Shown here: positions 1 through 5,541 of the stretch, piece after piece | Numbering within the stretch: the first letter of the stretch is position 1 | Layout of the letters: each line of letters opens with the position of its first letter | From: JAMOAD01 sp023621955 | GTDB lineage: Bacteria > Acidobacteriota > Aminicenantia > JAMOAD01 | DNA length: 7,001 bases | Direction: 5' to 3' | Assembly (NCBI GenBank): GCA_035403085.1 | Contig: DAONEM010000059.1 | Coordinates: 1-7,001 of the forward strand | Notes under the pieces: generated by a model | The model's database searches: none | Told to the model about the DNA's origin: nothing | What the model saw: the letters and a program-made list of their open reading frames with translations, nothing else | Made by a program: the position numbers and the translations under genes

Positions 1-1486
1 GGCTCTCCTCGTACAGACGGTATTGGAGAGCCTCTGCAAGGTGGTTTTCGCCGATCCTCTCTTCCCCCTCTAGATCCGCCACGGTTCTGGCTAAACGGAT
101 GATCTTGTCGTAGCTCCTGGCGGTCAAACGGTACTTTTCCACCGTTTCCTGGAGGAGCAACTCCTCCTTCGTCCCCAGAGGTGCGTAGAGTCTCAGCTCC
201 CGCTTCCCCATCTCTCCGTTCCCCTTCAGAGGGGTACCAAAACGCTCCCGCTGGATCTCCCTCGCCCTCTCGACCCGCTCACGGATTCTCTGGGAGCTCT
301 CCCTTCCCACCGTCCCCCTCAGCTCCCTGACCTCGACACGGGGGACTTCGAGGACGATGTCAATCCGGTCCAGGAGGGGTTTGGAGAGCCTTGAAGAGAA
401 GCGACGTCCCCAAAGGAGAGGGCTGGGAGAGCCGAAAAGCGATTCGCTGGGAGGGTTCATGGCCCCGACCAGGATGAAGCGGCAGGGAAAGATCACCCTC
501 GAGGAGGCTCGCACGATGCTGACGAACTTATCTTCCAAGGGCTGGCGCAGGACTTCGAGGGTGGAACGCCGAAACTCCGAGAGTTCGTCGAGGAAGAGAA
601 CGCCGTGGTGGGCGAGGCTGATCTCCCCCGGCCGAACCGATTGTCCTCCGCCGATGAGCCCCACGTCGGAGACCGTATGGTGGGGAGCCCTGAAGGGCCT
701 TTTCCTGATGTATCCTCCCCGCTCCAAGAGCCCTGCGGCGCTGTAGATCCGCGTCGTTTCGATGATCTCCTCCCGGCTCATCCGGGGAAGAACGGTGGGG
801 ATTCTTCGGGCCAGCATCGACTTACCGGCCCCAGGAGGTCCCACCATCAGAAGGTTGTGCCCTCCCGCGGCGCACACCTCCAGAGCCCGTTTGGCCCTGT
901 ACTGACCCGCCACCTCCGCGAAATCCTCCTCCCCCTCCTCGGGTTGCCAGGGCAAGGCCTCAACCGGGGAAGGGAGATACTCCCCGTTAAAATAGGATAC
1001 CGCCTCCGAAGCGCTTCTCAAGGGGACCACCGTCACCCCCTCCACCAAGGAGGCCTCGTGCCTGTTCTCCCAGGGGATGACCAGCACCCTCTGGAGGCTC
1101 TTGGCCAGGAGGGCGGCGGAGAGGACCCCCGAGACTCCCCGGATCTCCCCCTCCAGGGAGAGTTCCCCCAGGATGAGCGCGGTGTTGACCCTCTGGGCAT
1201 CCAGCCTTCCCCCCTCCACGAGGAGGGCCAAGGCGATGGGAAGATCGTAGTGGCTCCCCCCCTTCTTCAGGTCCGCCGGCGCGAGATTCACCAGTATCTT
1301 GGGTAGAGGAAGGGACCAACCTCGGTTCTTCAGAACCGTATGGACCCTCTCCCGGCTCTCCCGGACCGCTTGTTCCGGAAGCCCGACGATCTGAAAGGCG
1401 GGTAACCCCTTGGAGAGGTCCGCTTCAATGGAAACCGCAACAGATTCGATCCCTTCGAAGGTACAACTGAGAACAGAAGAGGCCAT
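1..1486 (-). CDS. comM: YifB/ComM family Mg-chelatase-like AAA+ ATPase (3' end cut by window edge)
   Basis: The frame is open for 495 codons from ATG at 1486 to the left edge. The family usually runs about 500-510 residues, so only the last few are missing. ComM is known as a hexameric DNA helicase that drives branch migration during natural transformation; most bacteria keep a homologue, often of untested role. Visible parts: an N-terminal ChlI/Lon-like domain (about 1-165) with IVGLP (33-37), ESRERV (43-48) and VNLAPADL (66-73); Walker A GPPGAGKS (216-223); FRAPHHTVSD (265-274); Walker B VLFLDEL (296-302); KPLLDRID (369-376); and the C-terminal Mg-chelatase domain with SYDKIIRLARTVADL (458-472) and HLAEALQYR (482-490). 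The start is preceded by a purine-rich GGAGGGGAGGGGGG. Oddity: the cysteine-rich insert normally found right after the AMNP motif is replaced by a shorter stretch without cysteine (346-368). The gene lies 49 bp after the transglycosylase and is probably co-transcribed with it. Confidence 0.
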   Translation of the reverse strand, partial: MASSVLSCTFEGIESVAVSIEADLSKGLPAFQIVGLPEQAVRESRERVHTVLKNRGWSLPLPKILVNLAPADLKKGGSHYDLPIALALLVEGGRLDAQRVNTALILGELSLEGEIRGVSGVLSAALLAKSLQRVLVIPWENRHEASLVEGVTVVPLRSASEAVSYFNGEYLPSPVEALPWQPEEGEEDFAEVAGQYRAKRALEVCAAGGHNLLMVGPPGAGKSMLARRIPTVLPRMSREEIIETTRIYSAAGLLERGGYIRKRPFRAPHHTVSDVGLIGGGQSVRPGEISLAHHGVLFLDELSEFRRSTLEVLRQPLEDKFVSIVRASSRVIFPCRFILVGAMNPPSESLFGSPSPLLWGRRFSSRLSKPLLDRIDIVLEVPRVEVRELRGTVGRESSQRIRERVERAREIQRERFGTPLKGNGEMGKRELRLYAPLGTKEELLLQETVEKYRLTARSYDKIIRLARTVADLEGEERIGENHLAEALQYRLYEES

Positions 1487-1500
1487 CCCCCCTCCCCTCC
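1487..1500 (-). promoter_or_regulatory. Ribosome-binding site of comM, purine-rich
   Basis: The 14 bases directly upstream of the comM ATG read GGAGGGGAGGGGGG on the minus strand, giving several overlapping anti-SD matches. Just upstream, 1521-1534 is a small inverted repeat (CCTCC, TGAG, GGAGG) with no T-run, so I do not call it a terminator; comM is probably read through from mltD. Confidence 0.
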
Positions 1501-1535
1501 TCCGCCGAGAACGCCCCCTTCCTCCCTCAGGAGGA

Positions 1536-3134
1536 TCAGAGGTAGATCAGAAGGTTGTCGCCGCGGCGGATTCTGTTGTTCTTAAGGTTGTTCCAAGCTT
1601 GGATCTGTTCGACGGTGACTCTGTAACGGCGGGAGATACTGAAGAGGTTGTCGCCGCTCTTCACCTTGTAAACCACAGGTTTGGCCGCGCCCTTCTTGCC
1701 ACCCTTGGTGGAACGCTTCACTTTTGTGGAGGCCAGCCGTTTCTCCGTGGGCGCCCGGGTGACGCCTCTCTCTTCCCGAGCCGGGATCAGGAGGACCTCC
1801 CCCTTCTTCAGCTTTCGGGAGGAGATCTTGTTCAGGCTCTGAAGCGAGTAGACGGAGGTTCCATACTTCCTGGCGATGCGGGAGATGGTCTCCCCCCTCT
1901 TCACGGTGTGGTGCCTCAGGGCGACACGCTTGGTCACAGGAAGGGTCTTGAGCCTCTCCAAAACTTCATCGGAAGCTGAGGCCGGAACCTTGAGGCTGTA
2001 ACTTTTGAGGTAGTACGGGGTCATGGAGTGGACGAGTTCGGGGTTGAAATCCTGAACCTCTTCCGGAGAGACATCCAGATGCTGGGCCACCAGGGAGAGG
2101 TCCACAGGGGCGGGAATCTCGACCCTCTTGTACTCCCAGGGCGCCTCAGAGGGCGGCTGAAAACCAAAGTTCGCCGGATCCTTGAAGATGATCAACAAGG
2201 CCAGGAAGGCGGGAACATAGTTCATGGTCTCCCGCTTGAGGTACTGGGACTTGGAGAGATCCCAGAAGGTTGTCCCGTTGATCTTCTGCAGGGTCCGCTC
2301 GATCTTGCCCTCTCCCGCGTCGTAGGCGGCCAGGACGAGGTACCAGTCGTTGAACTTGGCGTAGAGGTGTTTCAGGTGCTGAGCCGCCGCCTGAGTCGCT
2401 TTCTCGGGATCACACCGTTCGTCGAGCCACCAGTTGACGTCAAGATCGTAGAGAAGGGCGGTCCCCTTCATGAACTGCCAGAGCCCACGGGCCGAGGCTC
2501 GAGAGGTGGCCCTGGTGATGTAGTTGCTCTCCAGAAGGGGCAGAACCGCCAAATCCTCGGGCAACCCGTTTTCCGCCATCACGGACCTGATCATGGGGAG
2601 GTACTTGCCGCACCTCTCCAGCCCCCGGGAGACGGAATCCCGAAAGCGGGTCGTGTAGGCCGAGAGAGCGTTGGTGACATTCTCGTTGAGCTCGATGGGA
2701 ATGGAGCTGTGAATCGCCTTGATCTCCTTCTCCACCTTCCCCATGAGAGAGCGGCTCTCGTTGGGGGAGAGCTTGATCAGGGAGTTGTCGCTGATCAGGA
2801 GTTCCGGATCGTTCCCATCGTCGACACCCTCTTCGAGATCGGCCACCCGGGCGGTCAACCTGTTGAGAAACTGCCGGTACTCTTGGCGCCCCTTCCACTC
2901 TTCCGGCGCCTGGAGGAAGAGCTCCATGGCCTCGTCCATCTTCTCACGGCCCGAGGAGTACTCCCGGTCCACAAAGAGCTTCTCCCCTTGGTCGACGAGG
3001 AGTTCGGCGTTGTGCGCCATCACCTGCAGAGGGCTTTGAGAGGGTTTGACCTCGGTCTTGGCGGGGGGTGTCGAACAGGCCGCCGTGACCAGCAGGACGC
3101 CCAGGAGAAGAACGGCCCCAGAGCGGATCTTCAT
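1536..3134 (-). CDS. mltD: MltD-like membrane-bound lytic murein transglycosylase, lipoprotein with C-terminal LysM repeats
   Basis: A 532-residue protein predicted to cleave the MurNAc-GlcNAc bond of peptidoglycan with 1,6-anhydro product formation (GH23 family), acting in the periplasm. Seen: a basic, hydrophobic signal peptide ending in a lipobox VTAAC with Cys20; a helical N-terminal region (about 35-170); an SLT domain (about 175-320) with LPLLESNY carrying the probable catalytic Glu202, GLWQFMKGTA (217-226), DWYLVLAAYDAGEG (263-276) and the family motif MNYVPAFLAL (304-313); a degenerate LysM-like stretch (about 338-387); and two clear LysM domains (about 408-451 and 488-531) that should bind glycan. 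Lys/Arg/Thr-rich residues 455-487 link the two LysMs. Oddity: the usual AAYN-[AS]-GEG motif reads AAYDAGEG, with Asp271 for Asn. The start ATG overlaps the mglA stop as ATGA, with AAGGTGG immediately upstream, so translation is probably coupled. Confidence 0.
   Translation of the reverse strand: MKIRSGAVLLLGVLLVTAACSTPPAKTEVKPSQSPLQVMAHNAELLVDQGEKLFVDREYSSGREKMDEAMELFLQAPEEWKGRQEYRQFLNRLTARVADLEEGVDDGNDPELLISDNSLIKLSPNESRSLMGKVEKEIKAIHSSIPIELNENVTNALSAYTTRFRDSVSRGLERCGKYLPMIRSVMAENGLPEDLAVLPLLESNYITRATSRASARGLWQFMKGTALLYDLDVNWWLDERCDPEKATQAAAQHLKHLYAKFNDWYLVLAAYDAGEGKIERTLQKINGTTFWDLSKSQYLKRETMNYVPAFLALLIIFKDPANFGFQPPSEAPWEYKRVEIPAPVDLSLVAQHLDVSPEEVQDFNPELVHSMTPYYLKSYSLKVPASASDEVLERLKTLPVTKRVALRHHTVKRGETISRIARKYGTSVYSLQSLNKISSRKLKKGEVLLIPAREERGVTRAPTEKRLASTKVKRSTKGGKKGAAKPVVYKVKSGDNLFSISRRYRVTVEQIQAWNNLKNNRIRRGDNLLIYL
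3131..3134 (-). other. 4-bp stop/start overlap (ATGA) joining mglA and mltD
   Basis: On the minus strand the ATG of the transglycosylase and the TGA of mglA share the four bases ATGA. AAGGTGG (3136-3142) lies inside the last mglA codons only 1 nt before the ATG. This arrangement is a standard sign of translational coupling within one operon. Confidence 0.
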
Positions 3135-4534
3135 TCCACCTTGAAGTTGACCTCCAGGCCGAGGGAACCGCCGTCGGAGATCTTATCTTTAGAGAGTTTC
3201 CACTTCTTAATCACCTTGCCTCCTTCGTCACTGAACTGAAGCCAAAGAAAATCGGAACCTTCGTAGACATCGATGGGAATCTTCAAGGTCAGCTCCTTCA
3301 GGGAGCTTCTCTTCTCTTCCGTCGAACGGGTTTCGGCAATGGTCTCTTTGGCGGAGGGGCTATCCTCATGGGTTTCCTTCTTTACCGAACCCTCTTCCTG
3401 GCGGTGTTGCTTCTCCCTGCCGCCCTTCTTCCCGGCAACGGCAGGCCCGCTGGAGGGAGTGGCCTTCGTATCGGACGCCGCCTCTTCCTCGGGCTTCTCC
3501 GCAGGGGTTTCAAAGAAGATCGGGGCTTCGGCGACCGCCTCGTCGCCCTCTTCTTGGGGGGGGAGAGGGAGTTCCGCGGTTTCTACAACCTCATCGGCCA
3601 CAACGGAAGCCTCCTCTTGCGGAGCCTCAACGACGGGAGGGGCCTCGAAGGGGATCTCTTCGCTCAGGGCGAGGACCGGCATCTGAGGAGCCTCGGGTTC
3701 GACAACCGGAAGAGGCTCGTCCAGAGTCAGAGGGGCCTGCACGGGCTCCTCGGAGGGGACGACCACCGGTTCCGCCGTCGGGAGAGGCGCATCCTCGCTC
3801 ACAGGGGCGACGACATCGCTCTGGGGAGGGAAAGGAGGGACCGGTTCCGGTTCCGGAGGAGTTTGGTCCCGCTTCGCCAGGCGTCTCTGGACCTCGGTGA
3901 GGGTGACCGAATCGGAGGGGGACTTCTCCCTCCGCTTCTCGGCCTCCAGAAGGCTGCCCTTGACGGACCCCAGGGTCTGGCGCGTGATCTCCCTCAAGGT
4001 TTCGAAGACCCCTTCGCCCTTGATCGCCGAGGCCTCGAAATAGGCGAGGTTTCTGGGGTTGAAGATCGAGTTCAACGTGTCCAGGGGAAGGACGTTGGAG
4101 AGATCCCTCTTGTTGAATTGAAAGACCAAGGGAATCTTCTCGATACGGATGTGGTCCTCCGCCATGTTCTCAAGAAGGTTTCGGAAGCTCTCCTTGTTGG
4201 CCTCTAAGAGAGGAGCTTGAGAATCGACGACGAAGACGACCCCGTCGACCCCTTTCAGGACCAGTTTACGGGTCGTGTTGTAGTGAACCTGACCGGGAAC
4301 CGTGTAGAGCTGAATCTTCGTGGCGAGGCCGGCGATCTTGCCGACCTCCATGGGGAGGAGATCGAAGAAGAGGGTTCTTTCGGTATCGGTATCGAGACTG
4401 ACCAGTTCTCCCCGATCCTTCCGATCGGTTTTCTGGTAGACATAATGGAGGTTTGTTGTTTTTCCACTCAGCCCGGGACCGTAATAAACGATCTTTACGG
4501 AAATCTGTCTAGTCGCATAGTTTATGAATACCAC
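3131..4534 (-). CDS. mglA: MglA-type small GTPase with long acidic Pro/Glu-rich C-terminal extension
   Basis: Residues 1-195 are a complete MglA GTPase, a Ras-like cytoplasmic switch that sets cell polarity and polar placement of motility machinery in well-studied bacteria. Seen: P-loop GPGLSGKTT (19-27), switch I region TDTERTLFFD (49-58), TVPGQ (78-82, MglA's form of the DxxG motif), VDSQ (103-106), NKRD (141-144) and SAIKGEG (169-175). MglA proteins are normally about 195 residues; this one has 467. The extra part is a charged helical segment (195-225), a low-complexity Pro/Glu/Val/Ala-rich linker (about 226-410) that turns Lys/Glu/Ser-rich near its end, and a compact tail (about 412-467, with alternating hydrophobics such as LTLKIPIDVY and FLWLQFSDEGG) that I do not recognise. 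The start is GTG at 4534, because it gives MVFINYATR, matching the MSFINYATR start typical of the family. There is no well-spaced ribosome-binding site. No mglB is present in the window. Confidence 0.
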   Translation of the reverse strand: MVFINYATRQISVKIVYYGPGLSGKTTNLHYVYQKTDRKDRGELVSLDTDTERTLFFDLLPMEVGKIAGLATKIQLYTVPGQVHYNTTRKLVLKGVDGVVFVVDSQAPLLEANKESFRNLLENMAEDHIRIEKIPLVFQFNKRDLSNVLPLDTLNSIFNPRNLAYFEASAIKGEGVFETLREITRQTLGSVKGSLLEAEKRREKSPSDSVTLTEVQRRLAKRDQTPPEPEPVPPFPPQSDVVAPVSEDAPLPTAEPVVVPSEEPVQAPLTLDEPLPVVEPEAPQMPVLALSEEIPFEAPPVVEAPQEEASVVADEVVETAELPLPPQEEGDEAVAEAPIFFETPAEKPEEEAASDTKATPSSGPAVAGKKGGREKQHRQEEGSVKKETHEDSPSAKETIAETRSTEEKRSSLKELTLKIPIDVYEGSDFLWLQFSDEGGKVIKKWKLSKDKISDGGSLGLEVNFKVE

Positions 4535-4540
4535 ATGTCA

Positions 4541-4569
4541 GAAATAACAAAATCCCCCTCTCTTGTCAA
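4541..4569 (-). promoter_or_regulatory. Promoter-like element directly upstream of mglA
   Basis: On the minus strand a perfect -35 TTGACA (4564-4569) is followed by a 17-nt spacer and TATTTC (4541-4546), a weak -10 (3 of 6). The GTG start lies 6 nt after the -10, so the transcript would begin at or near the start codon. This fits the lack of a well-placed Shine-Dalgarno: the only G-rich stretch, GAGGGGG, is about 19 nt away. The weak -10 keeps the confidence low; mglA could equally be expressed by read-through from the barrel gene. Confidence 0.
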
Positions 4570-4602
4570 GGGGACCGGCGGAACGAAGGCCGACGGTTCC
4601 CC
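4570..4602 (-). other. Strong intergenic hairpin between barrel-protein gene and mglA
   Basis: An imperfect inverted repeat: outer GGGG/CCCC arms (4570-4573 and 4599-4602), inner 8-base arms (4574-4581 and 4590-4597) matching at 7 of 8 positions, one bulged base and an 8-nt loop. No T-run follows on the minus strand, so it is not a canonical intrinsic terminator. It abuts the TTGACA at 4564-4569. It may attenuate read-through, protect a processed 3' end, or be a protein-binding site for the downstream promoter. Confidence 0.
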
Positions 4603-4622
4603 CTGGTTTTCCCGGGCTTTCC

Positions 4623-5270
4623 TTAAAAATAATGGGTAAAAGAGACGCGGCAGGCGAAGCTTGTGTCGCCTTTCGTCTCGGCTCCAAGAAAGAGAAGTAT
4701 CGTGTTGCCCTTTCCATAAGGAAAGCTGAGGGCCCCCCCAAGCTGTAGAGAGGAGAGGGTCTTCTCTGCTTCATCAGCCATGTCAAGAGTCAGCTCCACT
4801 TGGGGCCCCAGGGAGACCCAAGAAGTCACCTTATACAGGGCGAAGTAACGGCCGTAGAAGTAGGGAAGCTCCTTTCCCTCTTTGGTCAAGCCCAGGTAGA
4901 GGGAGTTCCAACCCTCCAGGTACCAGTTCCCCAGGGTGGAGTAGAGAAAGAGCTCCGGGAGAAAGTAGTCGATCTTCCCAGAGCCGAGATCGTTGGCGAA
5001 GAGGCTCACCATAGGCAGGATATCCAGCTTTCCCTCTCCCAGGGAGAAGTAGGGACCGATCTCGAACTGGAAGGCGTTGGTGCCCGGGTAGTAGATGATG
5101 TCGTGGGAGAGCTTCACCTTCCCCCAGCGGCTGTTCCCTCCGATCCAGGTATAAAAGCCCGTGTTATCGGCGTCCAACCTGACATACGTCTCCTCGACCT
5201 CCGCATGGAGAGGGGAAGAGAGGATAAGGAAAAGGAACAAGAGCAAGAGAGAACAAAGGGCTTTTTTCAT
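4623..5270 (-). CDS. Hypothetical secreted protein, probable small outer-membrane beta-barrel
   Basis: A 215-residue protein I cannot assign to a named family. The chosen start is ATG at 5270, giving MKKALCSLLLLFLFLILSS and an AxA-like cleavage after PLHA (residue 23); GGAGGAGG (5276-5283) sits 5 nt upstream. An in-frame ATG at 5285 would place five extra residues over this ribosome-binding site. The mature part is rich in alternating aromatic/hydrophobic segments typical of membrane beta-strands (for example DIIYYPG, FQFEIGPYFSLG, YFLPELFLYS, WYLEGWNSLYLG, YFYGRYFALYKV, SWVSLGPQVELTL). The chain ends in FTHYF, a terminal Phe such as the BAM machinery recognises. Its size would suit 8-10 strands. 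Partner and substrate are unknown. It is the first gene of the minus-strand run, 88 bp upstream of mglA. A periplasmic beta-rich protein is the main alternative. Confidence 0.
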   Translation of the reverse strand: MKKALCSLLLLFLFLILSSPLHAEVEETYVRLDADNTGFYTWIGGNSRWGKVKLSHDIIYYPGTNAFQFEIGPYFSLGEGKLDILPMVSLFANDLGSGKIDYFLPELFLYSTLGNWYLEGWNSLYLGLTKEGKELPYFYGRYFALYKVTSWVSLGPQVELTLDMADEAEKTLSSLQLGGALSFPYGKGNTILLFLGAETKGDTSFACRVSFTHYF

Positions 5271-5275
5271 CGACG

Positions 5276-5283
5276 CCTCCTCC
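5276..5283 (-). promoter_or_regulatory. Ribosome-binding site deciding the start of the barrel-protein gene
   Basis: GGAGGAGG on the minus strand lies 5 nt before ATG 5270. The in-frame ATG at 5285 overlaps this site and lacks one of its own, so 5270 is preferred; the signal peptide then begins with MKKA. Confidence 0.
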
Positions 5284-5353
5284 ATTTTTCACTTTCCAAA
5301 GCCATTCTTTGCCGCGGAAAAGAGACTCCCGGGAAGTGGAATCCCAAGGCGAA

Positions 5354-5383
5354 GAGTCTCCCTCTCCGAAGAGAGATCGACTC
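5354..5383 (-). other. UUCG-capped leader hairpin upstream of the barrel-protein gene
   Basis: On the minus-strand transcript the order is GAGUC, GAU, CUCUC, the loop UUCG, GAGAG, GGA, GACUC. Two perfect 5-bp stems flank a symmetric 3x3 segment that can form tandem G-A pairs plus a U-G wobble, and the loop is the extra-stable C(UUCG)G tetraloop. It lies about 84-113 nt before the start codon, inside the leader predicted from the promoter at 5446-5474. No T-run follows, so it is not an obvious terminator. Confidence 0.
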
Positions 5384-5445
5384 CACACCCTAGGGTTGTT
5401 TACGGTCTGCCACCTCTCTTCCGGCTTCCCTGATCGTCTTCCCCG

Positions 5446-5474
5446 AAAGTATCACATCCCCTCTTTCCTGACAA
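5446..5474 (-). promoter_or_regulatory. Candidate sigma-70 promoter of the barrel-protein/mglA/mltD run
   Basis: On the minus strand: TTGTCA (5469-5474, 5 of 6 to consensus), 17-nt spacer, then TACTTT (5446-5451, 3 of 6) preceded by TG plus one base, an extended -10. Transcription would start near 5439 and give a leader of about 170 nt containing the UUCG hairpin. It is the best candidate I find in the intergenic region, but the -10 is weak. Confidence 0.
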
Positions 5475-5484
5475 CAGGGAGGGG

Positions 5485-5494
5485 GAAAATTTTC
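5485..5494. other. Palindromic GAAAATTTTC between the two divergent promoters
   Basis: A perfect 10-bp palindrome flanked by G-runs (GGGAGGGGG on the left, GGGGGG on the right). It is centred between the two candidate -35 elements at 5469-5474 (minus) and 5507-5512 (plus). That position suits a shared operator or a bent A-tract upstream element. No regulator can be named. Confidence 0.
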
Positions 5495-5506
5495 GGGGGG
5501 ACCGGT

Positions 5507-5535
5507 TTGACAAAACCCAGGGGCTCCATTAAACT
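5507..5535 (+). promoter_or_regulatory. Promoter of the DUF2914-like membrane protein gene, spaced for a leaderless transcript
   Basis: Perfect -35 TTGACA (5507-5512), a 17-nt spacer and TAAACT (5530-5535, 4 of 6). Transcription would start around 5541-5543, on the ATG at 5542. No Shine-Dalgarno precedes the ATG, as expected for a leaderless mRNA. Confidence 0.
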
Positions 5536-5541
5536 CGCTCA

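Noticed and set aside
605..1306. Plus-strand open frame of 233 codons opposite comM
   Set aside because: ComM motifs are unbroken on the other strand and this frame shows only Pro/Gly/Arg-rich shadow sequence.
1521..1534. Terminator between mltD and comM
   Set aside because: The 5-bp inverted repeat has no T-run on the minus strand and sits directly before the purine-rich comM ribosome-binding site.
2028..3239. Long plus-strand open frame of about 400 codons opposite the transglycosylase
   Set aside because: It mirrors the confirmed minus-strand gene, contains no recognisable motif and is rich in Gly/Leu/Arg/Asp low-complexity, as expected for an antisense shadow in G+C-rich DNA.
3368..4207. 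Plus-strand open frame of 279 codons opposite mglA
   Set aside because: Arg/Gly/Leu-rich composition with no domain; it is the antisense of the GTPase and its linker.
5271..5285. Start of the barrel gene at ATG 5285 (five extra residues)
   Set aside because: It lies over the GGAGGAGG that serves ATG 5270 and would put acidic residues before the signal-peptide Lys pair.
4800..5393. Plus-strand open frame opposite the barrel gene
   Set aside because: Spans the signal peptide and leader of the real minus-strand gene and has no ribosome-binding site or motif.
5387..5396. ACCCTAGGGT palindrome as an operator
   Set aside because: A perfect 10-bp palindrome, but a single short copy with no symmetric extension and no placement relative to a promoter that would support a call.
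5478..5500. G-quadruplex in the divergent region
   Set aside because: Only three separated runs of three or more G are present, interrupted by A4T4, so a stable four-run quadruplex is not supported.
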